From DASUBN01 sp050261675 (GTDB taxonomy: Bacteria > Pseudomonadota > Gammaproteobacteria > Natronospirales > REEB76), in assembly GCA_050261675.1 (NCBI GenBank), contig JBLNDO010000055.1, forward strand, positions 1 through 64,000: DNA of 64,000 nucleotides, in the 5' to 3' direction. Under the pieces are notes generated by a model. The model was given only the letters and a program-made list of their open reading frames with translations. It had not been told where the DNA came from and searched no databases. This document shows, piece by piece, positions 14,405 to 22,622 of the stretch (position 1 is the stretch's first letter; the number at the start of each line of letters is the position of its first letter). The position numbers and the translations under genes are program-made.

Positions 14405-16552
14405 CTACAGGCGACCGTAGTACCCCTCCTTGAGCGCATCGAATAAATTCGCCGCCGTGTGCATTTCACCGTCGTATTCGATCATCTCATCGCCTCGCGC
14501 TTCCACCACGCTGCCGTCCTCCAGGGTGAACTTGTAGACGGTGTTCTTGAGGTCCTGCTCCTTCACCAGCACACCCTGGAAGGCCTCCGGATTGAAGCGG
14601 AAGGTGGTGCAGCCCTTCAAGCCCGACTCGTAGGCGTAGAGGTAGATGTCCTTGAACTGCTCGTAGGGGTAGCCCGTCGGCACGTTCGCGGTCTTGGAGA
14701 TGGAGGAATCCACCCACTTCTGGGCCGCGGCCTGGATGTCCACGTGCTCCTTGGGGGTGATGTGCTCGGCGGTGATGAAGTACTCCGGCAGCTTCTCCTC
14801 CGGTTCCTCGGAGTTCGGCATGGCCTTCTGGTTCACGAGCTGGCGGTAGGCCAGGAGCTCGAAGGAATACACGTCCACCTTCTCCTTGGACTTCTTGCCG
14901 GAGCGGATCACGTTCCTAAAGTAGTGGTGGGCGAAGGAGGGCTCGATGCCGTTGCTGGCGTTGTTGGCCAGGGACAGGGAGATGGTGCCGGTGGGGGCGA
15001 TGGAGCTGTGGTGGGTGAAGCGGGCGCCCTGGGCGGCCAAGGCGTCCACCAGGTCCGGGGCCACTTCCGCCACCCGCTGCATGTAGCGGCTGTAGTTGGC
15101 GTGCAGCTCCCGGCCCTTGATCTTGTCGCCCACCTTCCAGCCGTCCGCGGCCATTTCGGGGCGCTTCCGGAGCATCTCGGCGGTGACCTCGAACTCCTCC
15201 ACCATGATGGGGGCGGGGCCCTTCTCCTTGGCGAGCTCCAGGGCCTCTTCCCAGCCGGCCACGGCCATTTCCCGGGAGACGTCCTCGGTGAACTTCACGG
15301 ATTCCGGCGAGCCGTATTTCCAGCCCAGCATGGTGATGCTGGACCCGAGGCCGAGATAACCCATGCCGTGGCGGCGCTTGCGGGTGATCTCCCGGCGCTG
15401 CTGCTCCAGCGGCAGGCCGTTGATCTCGACCACGTTGTCCAGCATGCGGGTGAAGACCTTCACCACTTCCCGGTATTCGTCCCAGTCGAAGCGGGCCTTG
15501 GGGGTAAAGGGGTCCAGCACGAACTTGGTGAGGTTCACGGAGCCGAGCAGGCAGGAGCCGTAGGGCGGCAGGGGCTGCTCGCCGCAGGGGTTGGTGGCGC
15601 GGATGTTCTCGCACCACCAGTTGTTGTTCATCTCGTTGACTTTATCTATCAAAACGAAACCTGGCTCTGCGAAGTCGTAGGTGGAGGCCATGATCAGGTC
15701 CCACAGGCGCCGGGCGTGGATGCTCTTATAGATGCGGCAGGCCACGAGCCCCTGCGGGTTCACGATGTAGCCCTCGGTCACGGGCCACTCGCGCCAGACC
15801 ACCTTGGTCTTGTCCGTGAGGTCGATCTTCTCGGACTCCACTTCCTTCTTGTCGTAGGGGAAGGCGAGCTGCCATTCGCCGTCCGCCTTCACCGCTTCCA
15901 TGAAGTCCTTGGTGACCAGCAGCGAGAGGTTGAACTGGCGCAGGCGCCCGTCCTCGCGCTTGGCGCGGATGAAGTCGGTGACGTCCGGGTGGCCCACCTC
16001 GAAGGTGCCCATCTGGGCGCCGCGGCGGCCGCCCGCCGAGGACACGGTGAAGCACATCTTGTCGTAGATATCCATGAAGGACAGGGGCCCGGAGGTGTAG
16101 GCGCCGGCGCCGGCCACATAGGCGCCGCGGGGGCGGAGCGTAGAGAACTCGTAGCCGATGCCGCAGCCGGCCTTCAGGGTCAGGCCCGCCTCATGGACCT
16201 TGTTCAGGATGTTGTCCATGGAGTCCCGGATGGTGCCCGAGACGGTGCAATTGATGGTGGAGGTGGCGGGCTTGTGCTCGAGGGCCCCGGCGTTGGAGGT
16301 GACGCGGCCGGCCGGGATGGCGCCGTGGCGCAGGGCCCACAGGAACTTCTCGTACCACTCCTCGCGCTTCTCGGGGATCTCCACGTCGGCCAAGGCCCGC
16401 GCCACCCGCTTCCAGGTGTCGTCCACGGTCTCGTCGACGATGGTGCCGTCCTTGGCCTTGAGGCGATACTTCTTGTCCCAGATGTCGTAAGAGGCTTCTT
16501 GTACGGGTATCTCGGTCACGGCGGCGGGCGCCTGCTTCAAAACGGTATTCAT
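14405..16552 (-). CDS. nrdJa: Class II (adenosylcobalamin-dependent) ribonucleotide reductase large part NrdJa
   Basis: About 715 residues from the ATG at 16552 (MNTVLKQ), which has GGGAGG upstream; an in-frame ATG at 16579 is less likely. Shows the ten-stranded RNR barrel signatures: STINCTVSG with the first active-site cysteine, GCGIGYEFSTLRPRG, the radical-site ATNPCGEQPLPPYGSC with N-x-C-x-E, and the PTGTISL loop. It ends EYDGEMHTAANLFDALKEGYYGRL, the natural end of NrdJa, so the split is the Pseudomonas-type one rather than a break caused by the HNH insertion. No cobalamin riboswitch seen upstream; a NrdR-like box is present. Confidence 0.95.
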   Translation of the reverse strand: MNTVLKQAPAAVTEIPVQEASYDIWDKKYRLKAKDGTIVDETVDDTWKRVARALADVEIPEKREEWYEKFLWALRHGAIPAGRVTSNAGALEHKPATSTINCTVSGTIRDSMDNILNKVHEAGLTLKAGCGIGYEFSTLRPRGAYVAGAGAYTSGPLSFMDIYDKMCFTVSSAGGRRGAQMGTFEVGHPDVTDFIRAKREDGRLRQFNLSLLVTKDFMEAVKADGEWQLAFPYDKKEVESEKIDLTDKTKVVWREWPVTEGYIVNPQGLVACRIYKSIHARRLWDLIMASTYDFAEPGFVLIDKVNEMNNNWWCENIRATNPCGEQPLPPYGSCLLGSVNLTKFVLDPFTPKARFDWDEYREVVKVFTRMLDNVVEINGLPLEQQRREITRKRRHGMGYLGLGSSITMLGWKYGSPESVKFTEDVSREMAVAGWEEALELAKEKGPAPIMVEEFEVTAEMLRKRPEMAADGWKVGDKIKGRELHANYSRYMQRVAEVAPDLVDALAAQGARFTHHSSIAPTGTISLSLANNASNGIEPSFAHHYFRNVIRSGKKSKEKVDVYSFELLAYRQLVNQKAMPNSEEPEEKLPEYFITAEHITPKEHVDIQAAAQKWVDSSISKTANVPTGYPYEQFKDIYLYAYESGLKGCTTFRFNPEAFQGVLVKEQDLKNTVYKFTLEDGSVVEARGDEMIEYDGEMHTAANLFDALKEGYYGRL

Positions 16553-16680
16553 CTTAAGTCTCTGCCTCCCTGGGGGCATTTCTTGCTTCTTAAATGGCCG
16601 GCCCGGCCTGCACGCGCGCTTCCATTGCAGACCCTGTTCCTAATCCGTGGATAAACGGTGGAAAAGCTGGGAGGAACAAG

Positions 16681-16695
16681 ACACAACATCTTGTG
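16681..16695. promoter_or_regulatory. NrdR-like box upstream of nrdJa
   Basis: ACACAACATCTTGTG, a close fit to the NrdR consensus (acaCwAtATaTwGtgt). It lies about 20-35 nt downstream of the predicted transcription start. A weaker relative (CACAACATCTAGGGT) is at about 16842-16856. Confidence 0.6.
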
Positions 16696-16723
16696 ATACC
16701 CCATCCCGACGATTTCCGCTTTA

Positions 16724-16752
16724 AGCCTAGACCTAGGTTGACAGCTTGTCAA
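16724..16752 (-). promoter_or_regulatory. Predicted sigma-70 promoter of nrdJa
   Basis: Minus-strand -35 TTGACA (16752-16747), 17-nt spacer, -10 TAGGCT (16729-16724). The -35 lies in the symmetric TTGACAGCTTGTCAA (16738-16752), possibly an operator. Confidence 0.55.
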
Positions 16753-16852
16753 ATAAATTTAATTTTACTTATCAAGGACTTACAAGACAAAGCTGAACCT
16801 TCTTCTTGCTGCTCGCCGCCCCTTTGGCGATACAGCAGACACCACAACATCT

Positions 16853-17065
16853 AGGGTTGGCGGGAGTAAATCACAAAGCTTCCTGTAATGGAAGTCCGGT
16901 CTTTACCTGAGCGCGTGTAAGGCACGGCCGATGCTTGAGGGCTTTAAAAGTGCGCGCGGGCAACGCCCCGCTGCGTCAGGCATCGAGCTCCGCCCGCGGC
17001 TTGGGGCGGGGCCGGCGGGTCCGGACTTGGAAATTCCACAGACCGCCTCCAATCACGGCATCGGG
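16853..17065. other. Intergenic stretch between nrdJa and hsp20 promoters
   Basis: The whole gap 16553-17135 has no supportable gene; a 97-codon plus-strand frame at 16931 lacks a ribosome binding site and any protein-like pattern. It contains the nrdJa promoter and NrdR-like box on one side and the hsp20 promoter on the other. Confidence 0.5.
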
Positions 17066-17093
17066 GTTGAGAAATTCGCCCCCGGCACCATCT
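17066..17093 (+). promoter_or_regulatory. Possible sigma-32 heat-shock promoter of hsp20
   Basis: GTTGAGA, 13-nt spacer, CACCATCT, resembling the CTTGAAA-N13-CCCCATnT consensus. It lies ~45 nt upstream of the hsp20 ATG. Confidence 0.45.
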
Positions 17094-17135
17094 CTAGGCC
17101 ATCAGACAACCATTGTTTAGAGAGGAGATTCCGCC

Positions 17136-17579
17136 ATGAACATGATCCGCTATCAACCCTGGGGGGCCTTCGACCTCATGGACCGGCTCCTGGCCGGTCA
17201 GGGCGCCCGCCTCGCCCGCTATGACGCCGATCCCACCACGGCCGCCGCCGACTGGGCCCCGGCCGTGGACATCCGCGAGGAAGCCGAGCGCTTCCTGATC
17301 CGCGCCGACATCCCCGGCGTGGACCCGAAGGACATCGAGGTGAGCATGGAGGACGGCGTGCTGACGCTCTCCGGCGAGCGCAAGAGCGAAAGCCGCGAGG
17401 AGAACGAGGGCTGGACGCGCGTGGAGCGCATGACCGGCCGCTTCCTGCGCCGCTTCACCCTGCCCGAGACCGCCGATGCCGAGGGCATCTCCGCCCACGG
17501 CCAGAACGGCGTGCTGGAAATCGTGATTCCGAAGCAGGCGAAAGCCCAGCCGAAGCGCATCACCGTCAAAGTCAGTTAA
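17136..17579 (+). CDS. Hsp20/alpha-crystallin small heat-shock chaperone
   Basis: 147 residues. N-terminal arm starting MNMIRYQPWGAFDLMDRLL, then the alpha-crystallin domain: WAPAVDIREEAERFLIRADIPGVDPKDIEVSMEDGVLTLSGERK, EGWTRVERMTGRFLRRFTLPE, and the GVLEIVIPK strand. Binds unfolding proteins in the cytoplasm under heat or stress without ATP. Strong RBS AGAGGAG and a sigma-32-like promoter upstream. Followed by its own terminator. Confidence 0.93.
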   Translation: MNMIRYQPWGAFDLMDRLLAGQGARLARYDADPTTAAADWAPAVDIREEAERFLIRADIPGVDPKDIEVSMEDGVLTLSGERKSESREENEGWTRVERMTGRFLRRFTLPETADAEGISAHGQNGVLEIVIPKQAKAQPKRITVKVS

Positions 17580-17670
17580 GTCGCGAAGGGCTCGAAGCAC
17601 AGCTTCGAGCGGGCATACAAGGATGTATGCCCTGGACCTGAGCGCGGAACAGGAAGTGCAGCGCGAAGGC

Positions 17671-17725
17671 GGCCGCATACGGGTTTTGCTTGGTTGCTGT
17701 AATCCGTGTGCGGCCGTTTGTTTTT
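17671..17725 (+). terminator. Terminator downstream of hsp20
   Basis: GGCCGCATACGG (17671-17682) pairs with CCGTGTGCGGCC (17704-17715), then GTTTGTTTTT. Two smaller hairpins (GCTCGAAGC/GCTTCGAGC; GGCATAC/GTATGCC) lie between the gene and this terminator. Confidence 0.7.
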
Positions 17726-17835
17726 CCGGTTTGACCGGGATAGATGCGCGAGCTGGGAAAATCGTCGCAACCGCCGGAAAAATTAAATCCGGAACCCGCC
17801 GCGACCGCCGATGGTCAGACACATTAAGGTTAAGC

Positions 17836-17891
17836 CGCCGCCTTCCCGCAGACCGCTTTTCAGTGTCTCCTGAACCTGCGGGAAGACGGCG
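17836..17891. other. Large nested hairpin upstream of the DegQ/DegP gene
   Basis: Outer arms CGCCGCCTTCCCGCAG and CTGCGGGAAGACGGCG (16 bp, one mismatch) enclose an inner hairpin TTCAG/CTGAA (17859-17874). It lies ~145 bp before the protease ATG, with no T-tract. The rest of 17580-18036 has no gene. Confidence 0.6.
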
Positions 17892-18036
17892 CATTTGGGT
17901 CGCGGGAGCGACACGACCGGCGGCGCGGGAGGCGTAAACTATTGCACGGCTCACGCGTTCTTTCCGGTCGAAACCCCGCGCCTCCAGCCGACATCCTTAA
18001 GACAGATCCAGAACGGAATTAGAGAGGGATAACTCC

Positions 18037-19434
18037 ATGAAACGCATCGTCTTCGCCGCCCTGCTGGCGGCCGCTTCCCTGACTTCTCTCCCCGCCTTTG
18101 CCCACATGCCGCCGCCCGCGGTGGCCGGCCAGGCGGTGCCGAGCTTGGCCCCCATGATCAAGCGGGTGACGCCGGCGGTGGTGAACGTCTCCACCCGCGG
18201 CCACGTGCAGATGCAGGTGAACAACCCCTTCATGAACGACCCCTTCTTCCAGCAGTTCTTCGGCGGCCGCAACTTCAACCAGCCCGTGGAACGGCAGTTT
18301 CAGAGCCTGGGCAGCGGCGTGATCGTGGACGCGGACAAGGGCTACATCCTCACCAACAACCACGTGGTGGAGAACGCCGACAAGATCACCGTGACGCTCT
18401 ACGACGACCGCACGTTCAGCGCCAAGGTGGTGGGCAAGGACCCGGAAACCGACGTGGCGCTGCTCAAGATCGACGCCAAGGGCCTGACCGCCCTGCCGCT
18501 CGGCAACTCCGACGCGGTGCAGGTGGGCGACTTCGTGGTGGCCATCGGCAACCCCTTCGGCCTGAAGCACACCGTGACCGCCGGCATCGTCTCGGCGCTC
18601 GGCCGCGCCGGCATCGAGGACGGCAAGTTCGAGAACTTCATCCAGACCGACGCCTCCATCAACCCCGGCAATTCCGGCGGCGCGCTGGTGGACCTCAACG
18701 GCAACCTGGTGGGCATCAATACCGCCATCATCTCCCGCGGCGGCGGCAACATCGGCATCGGCTTCGCCATCCCCATCAACATGGCAAAGGACGTGATGGA
18801 GCAGCTCGTGAAGTTCGGCAAGGTGGAGCGCGGCGTGCTCGGCGTGACCATCGAGAACCTGACGCCGGACATCGCCAAGGGCCTGCACCTGAGCCAGAAC
18901 TCGGGCGTGGTGGTGACCCAGGTGCAGGCGGGCTCCAACGCGGAGAAGGCCGGCATCAAGGCCGGCGACGTGATCGTCTCCCTGAACGGCCAGCCGGTGA
19001 CCAGCAACTCGGAACTCACGAGCGCGCTCGGCGTGATGCGCCTCGGCACCGAGGTGAGCCTGGGGCTCGTGCGCAACGGCGAGAACCTCAACGTCAAGGC
19101 GACCCTCGGCAAGGCGCCCGAGAAATCCGAGGCGGAAAACGGCGGCGCGGGCGGCAAGGCCGACGTCTACCACGGCCTGCACGTCTCCAACCTGGACCAG
19201 AACTCGCCGCTCTACGGCCAGGTGCAGGGCGTGGTGGTCACCGACGTGGACGACGGCAGCGACGCGGCCGAGGCTGGCCTGCAGCCGGGCGACGTGATCA
19301 TCGCGGTGTCGCAGAAGCCGGTGAAGAACGTGGCGGAGTTCCGTGCCCGCGCGGAGGAAGCCGCGAAGTCCGGCACGCTGTTCCTGACGGTGCGCCGCGA
19401 CGATCAGGTCTTTTACGTGCCTTTAGGGGATTAA
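18037..19434 (+). CDS. Periplasmic Do-family serine protease/chaperone (DegP/DegQ-type)
   Basis: 465 residues. Signal peptide to FA-HMPPP (residue ~22). Trypsin-like domain with catalytic triad H109 (TNNHVVEN), D139 (PETDVALLK) and S213 (NPGNSGGALVD). Two PDZ domains follow (about 240-330 and 365-455), seen in GVLGVTIENLTPDIA, AGIKAGDVIVSLNGQPV and AGLQPGDVIIAVSQKPV. Length and a short Q-linker fit DegQ better than DegP. Degrades or refolds misfolded envelope proteins. RBS AGAGAGG. Next to the Hsp20 gene but with a separate promoter region containing a long hairpin. Own terminator. Confidence 0.95.
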   Translation: MKRIVFAALLAAASLTSLPAFAHMPPPAVAGQAVPSLAPMIKRVTPAVVNVSTRGHVQMQVNNPFMNDPFFQQFFGGRNFNQPVERQFQSLGSGVIVDADKGYILTNNHVVENADKITVTLYDDRTFSAKVVGKDPETDVALLKIDAKGLTALPLGNSDAVQVGDFVVAIGNPFGLKHTVTAGIVSALGRAGIEDGKFENFIQTDASINPGNSGGALVDLNGNLVGINTAIISRGGGNIGIGFAIPINMAKDVMEQLVKFGKVERGVLGVTIENLTPDIAKGLHLSQNSGVVVTQVQAGSNAEKAGIKAGDVIVSLNGQPVTSNSELTSALGVMRLGTEVSLGLVRNGENLNVKATLGKAPEKSEAENGGAGGKADVYHGLHVSNLDQNSPLYGQVQGVVVTDVDDGSDAAEAGLQPGDVIIAVSQKPVKNVAEFRARAEEAAKSGTLFLTVRRDDQVFYVPLGD

Positions 19435-19457
19435 TTCCCAACTTAGGTTCAATCACG

Positions 19458-19489
19458 AAAGGGCTCCGCAAGGAGCCCTTTCTTTTTGC
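19458..19489 (+). terminator. Terminator of the DegQ/DegP gene
   Basis: AAAGGGCTCC / GGAGCCCTTT with loop GCAA, then CTTTTT, 24 nt after the stop. Confidence 0.9.
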
Positions 19490-19777
19490 CTTGCAACGCG
19501 TCCGCTGTTAACCGTCCCTGGTGCCGCGACCAGTCTGTACCTCCATGTACAGCCGCTCGCCGCTCGCGCGGCTCGCCCCCGAAAGGGGCTCTTTCATTTT
19601 CTTTAGATGTTTCAAATCCTTGGAAAACCAATCCACAGCGGCGCGTTCAATGGCGTCCGGCGGATTATGTATCGTGTTCAAGGATTTACGACGGAAATGG
19701 CCTATAACTATACGCCCCGGGCCGGACCGGCCCGACCGATTCATCCGTTCCAAACCAATCATTCCAGGGAGACGCAC
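19490..19777. other. Intergenic region before the DUF2914 gene
   Basis: No gene seen. Contains a CTGTAC/GTACAG hairpin (~19535-19552), a GCCCC/GGGGC hairpin followed by T-rich sequence (~19570-19600), and a possible promoter with TTTACG and TATACG 18 nt apart around 19685-19715, before the DUF2914 RBS. Confidence 0.4.
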
Positions 19778-20326
19778 ATGTACAAGATCAACAAGACGCT
19801 CGTCGCCACGCTGGCCTTGGGCCTCCTGGCCGCGGGTTCCGCCTTCGCCGACGGCACCGCCGCCGCGCCCGCCAAGGCCGCCGCCGCTCCGGCCGCGAAG
19901 CCCGCCGCCGCTGCCCCCGCCGCCGCTCCGGCTGCCAGCACCGCGGCCAAGCCCGCCGCGGCCGGCTCGGTGAACAAGGCGCAGTTCACCAGCGCCGTCA
20001 CCAACCATGAGCCCACCGACAACCTGACCACGCTGGACAACAGCCACACGCGCATCTACTTCTACTGCGTGCTGAACAACCTGCAGGGCCAGGAAGTGAC
20101 CTTCCGCTGGAGCTTCAACGACGTGACCCAGGCGGAAGTGAAGCAGACCCCGGCCTACCCCCACTACCGCACCCAGACCAGCAAGGAGCTCGATCCCTCC
20201 AAGCTCGGCACCTGGAAGGTGGAAGTGATGGACGCCTCGGGCAACACGCTCGCCAGCAAGACCTTCGAGTACACGAAGGCCTCGGGTGACGCCACGGCTG
20301 CACCGGCTGCCGCGACCAAGAAGTAA
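19778..20326 (+). CDS. Exported Ala/Pro-rich DUF2914 protein
   Basis: 182 residues from the ATG at 19778 (RBS AGGGAG); the frame stays open further upstream but without start signals. Signal peptide to AFA-DGT. An Ala/Pro/Lys-rich low-complexity linker spans residues ~27-63 and would cross the peptidoglycan or act as a spacer. The C-terminal part has LTTLDNSHTRIYFYCVLNNLQGQEVTFRWSF and LGTWKVEVMDASGNTLASKTFEY, the DUF2914 pattern. Function unknown; DUF2914 is often paired with signalling or stress proteins. Single gene with its own terminator. Confidence 0.8.
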   Translation: MYKINKTLVATLALGLLAAGSAFADGTAAAPAKAAAAPAAKPAAAAPAAAPAASTAAKPAAAGSVNKAQFTSAVTNHEPTDNLTTLDNSHTRIYFYCVLNNLQGQEVTFRWSFNDVTQAEVKQTPAYPHYRTQTSKELDPSKLGTWKVEVMDASGNTLASKTFEYTKASGDATAAPAAATKK

Positions 20327-20345
20327 TTCTGTTTTGTGATGATTG

Positions 20346-20375
20346 GAGGGGCCGCAAAAGCGGCCCCTCTTCTTT
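20346..20375 (+). terminator. Terminator of the DUF2914 gene
   Basis: GAGGGGCCGC / GCGGCCCCTC with AAAA loop, followed by TTCTTTT. Confidence 0.88.
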
Positions 20376-20397
20376 TCCCACACCGCAAAATCACAAA

Positions 20398-21216
20398 TCA
20401 AGAATTCAGAACGCTCGCGATACGCTTGAGCATGTCGGCATCGGGCAGCACGCCTTCGCCGGCGCGCACGAATTCCGCCATGTGGGCGGGATCGCCGGTG
20501 CCGGGGATGACGGCGGTGACTTCCGGGCGCGCGAGGATGAACTTGAGCAGGAGTTCCGCCCAGCTGCCGTAGCCCGCCTCCCGGGCCCAGTCGGGCAGCG
20601 GCCGCTTGGCGAGGCGGCGGATGAGCCCGCCGCCGCCCAAGGGCCGGTTCACCAGCACCGCCATGCCGCTCTCGGCGGCGAGCGGCAGGAGCCGGGCCTC
20701 CGCGGCCCGGTCCTCGAGGGAATAATCCAGCTGCACGAAGTCCCAGTCCGCGGCGCGCATGACGCTCTCGAGCTCCGCGTGGGCCGAGGGCGTGTAGTGG
20801 GTGATGCCGAGGTAGCGGATGCGGCCCTTGTCCTTCCAGGCGTGGAGCGTCGAGAGGTGGGTGCGCCAGTCCAGGAGGTTGTGCACCTGGATGAGGTCGA
20901 GCCGCCCGCCCATGAACTGCTCCGAGCGCTCCATCTGCCGGATGCCCTCGGCCTTCCCTTCGGTCCAGACCTTGGTGGCGACGAAGGCTTTGGGCGCCCG
21001 CGGCAGGGCGGTGAGCAATTCGCCCACGGCGCCTTCCGCCTTGCCGTACATGGGCGAGCTGTCGATGCAGCGGCCGCCGGCGACGAACAGGGTCTCCAGG
21101 ACGCGTTTCAAATCGCCGCGGCGCGGGTCCTTCGTGGCGACATCGAAATTCTCCCAGGTCCCGATGCCAATAACGGGTAGCTCTTCTCCTGATTTCGGTA
21201 TTTTTCTTGCCAGCAT
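20398..21216 (-). CDS. Aldo/keto reductase
   Basis: About 272 residues from the ATG at 21216. A (beta/alpha)8 AKR pattern: PVIGIGTWENFD at the N-terminus, CIDSSPMYGKAE with the Asp/Tyr pair, FVATKVW with the catalytic Lys, and IQVHNLLDW with the His. The C-terminal EVTAVIPGTGDPAHMAEF is the NADPH-binding region. Its ATG overlaps the stop of the upstream aldehyde dehydrogenase (TGATG), so the two are translationally coupled and probably act on the same aldehyde or keto metabolite. Substrate unknown. Confidence 0.9.
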   Translation of the reverse strand: MLARKIPKSGEELPVIGIGTWENFDVATKDPRRGDLKRVLETLFVAGGRCIDSSPMYGKAEGAVGELLTALPRAPKAFVATKVWTEGKAEGIRQMERSEQFMGGRLDLIQVHNLLDWRTHLSTLHAWKDKGRIRYLGITHYTPSAHAELESVMRAADWDFVQLDYSLEDRAAEARLLPLAAESGMAVLVNRPLGGGGLIRRLAKRPLPDWAREAGYGSWAELLLKFILARPEVTAVIPGTGDPAHMAEFVRAGEGVLPDADMLKRIASVLNS

Positions 21217-22550
21217 CAGCCGATGCTCAAGGTTTTGACGTTCACGAATTCGTGTATCCCATGATGGGAAAGTTCCCTGCCGTAACCCGATTTCTTGATA
21301 CCGCCGAACGGCAGGCGCGGATCGCTCTTCACCATGGCGTTCACGAAGGCGCTGCCGCTGGCGAGCCGCCGGGCGAAGGCTTCGCCGCGCTTCAGGTCCC
21401 GGGTCCACACCGAGCCGCCCAAGCCGTAGGCGCTGCCGTTGGCGACGGCGAGCGCCTCCGCCTCGTCCTTCACGCGGAGGACGCTCGCCACCGGGCCGAA
21501 GAGCTCCTCGCTCCAGGCACGCATGCCGGGCCGTACCCCGTCCAGGATGGAGGCGGGATAGAAGGCGCCCTTGCCTTCCGGCTTCACGCAGCCGAGCAGG
21601 GCCTTCGCCCCCTTGGCGAGGGCGTCTTCCACCTGGGCGTGGAGCGTGTCGCGCAGGTCGAGGCGCGCGAGCGGCGCGAGCGCGAGCTTCTCGGCGCCGG
21701 CGCGGAATTCCTTCAGGAAGGCGTCGGCGACCTTGTCCACCAGGATGAAGCGCTTGGCGGCGATGCAGCTCTGGCCCGCGTTCTGGTAGCGGGCGCGCAC
21801 GCCGGTCTGGGCGGCGAGCGCGAGATCCGCGTCCTCCAGCACCACGAAGGCGTCGGAGCCGCCCAGCTCCAGCACGCATTTCTTGAGGGTCTCGCCGGCG
21901 GCGCGGCCCACGGCGACGCCGGCGCGCTCGCTGCCGGTGAGGCTGACGGCGGCGATGCGTGGATCGCGGATGACCTGGTCCACCAGGGGAATGGGAATGA
22001 GCAGGGTCTGGAACACGCCCGCCGGAAAGCCGGCGGCGCGGAACAGCTCCTCGAGGGCCAGCGCGCAGCCCGTGACGTTGTCCGCGTGCTTCAGCACCAC
22101 CGCGTTGCCGGCGGCGAGCGCCGGGGCCGCGGCGCGGACCACCTGCCAGAAGGGGAAGTTCCAGGGCATGACGGCGAGCACTAGCCCTAAGGGTTCGTAG
22201 GCGACCAGGCTTTTCCTGGAGTCCGTCTCGACGATTTCGTCGGCGAGCATGGCGGCGGCGTGGTCGGCGTAGTAGCGGCAGGCGGCGGCGCACTTCTCGA
22301 CCTCGGCCCGGCCCTCGTCGGGGGCCTTGCCCATTTCGCGGCGCATGAGCTCCGCGAACTCGTCGCGGCGCCTGAGCAGCTCCTCGGCGGCGCGCCGCAG
22401 GTGCGCGGCGCGCTCCGCGTGGCCCGTGCCGCTCCAGGCCGGGGCGGCCGCGGCGCTCTCGGAGAGCGCCCGGTCGAGGCGGCCCAGGTCCCAGGCGGGG
22501 TACTCCCGGAAGCGCTCGCCGCTCGAGGGGTCGATGCTGTGAAACGTCAT
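21216..22550 (-). CDS. NAD(P)-dependent succinate-semialdehyde dehydrogenase-type ALDH
   Basis: About 444 residues from MTFHSIDPSSGE at 22550, which has AGGAG at good spacing; in-frame ATG at 22586 lacks one. MPWNFPFWQVVRAAAPALAAGNAVVLKHA, the glutamate motif LELGGSDAFVVLEDAD and the nucleophile motif NAGQSCIAAKRF are all present, with FGGIKKSGYGRELSHHG near the C-terminus. The combination resembles Sad/YneI and GabD-type enzymes. Oxidises an aldehyde (likely succinate semialdehyde) to the acid in the cytoplasm. First gene of a two-gene operon with the aldo/keto reductase. Confidence 0.9.
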   Translation of the reverse strand: MTFHSIDPSSGERFREYPAWDLGRLDRALSESAAAAPAWSGTGHAERAAHLRRAAEELLRRRDEFAELMRREMGKAPDEGRAEVEKCAAACRYYADHAAAMLADEIVETDSRKSLVAYEPLGLVLAVMPWNFPFWQVVRAAAPALAAGNAVVLKHADNVTGCALALEELFRAAGFPAGVFQTLLIPIPLVDQVIRDPRIAAVSLTGSERAGVAVGRAAGETLKKCVLELGGSDAFVVLEDADLALAAQTGVRARYQNAGQSCIAAKRFILVDKVADAFLKEFRAGAEKLALAPLARLDLRDTLHAQVEDALAKGAKALLGCVKPEGKGAFYPASILDGVRPGMRAWSEELFGPVASVLRVKDEAEALAVANGSAYGLGGSVWTRDLKRGEAFARRLASGSAFVNAMVKSDPRLPFGGIKKSGYGRELSHHGIHEFVNVKTLSIG

Positions 22551-22622
22551 GGAACCGCTCCTGCCTATGCTTCGCACGCCAAGCATAGCCCCGCCCCGCG
22601 CCCGCGCGGTAACCTATTCAAC

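Noticed and set aside
14459..16654. 731-codon plus-strand frame opposite nrdJa
   Set aside because: High GC leaves the antisense frame of a real gene open. The translation is Gly/His/Val-rich with no domain, while the other strand is a textbook RNR.
16553..16860. Cobalamin riboswitch upstream of the B12-dependent RNR
   Set aside because: No B12-box-like sequence or suitable fold seen. An Infernal search would settle it.
16931..17224. 97-codon frame upstream of hsp20
   Set aside because: No RBS, covers the hsp20 promoter and start, composition not protein-like.
20398..22293. A single 631-codon minus-strand gene
   Set aside because: Its first 350 codons are an out-of-frame Arg-rich shadow of the aldehyde dehydrogenase. 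Only the part from 21216 is real (aldo/keto reductase).
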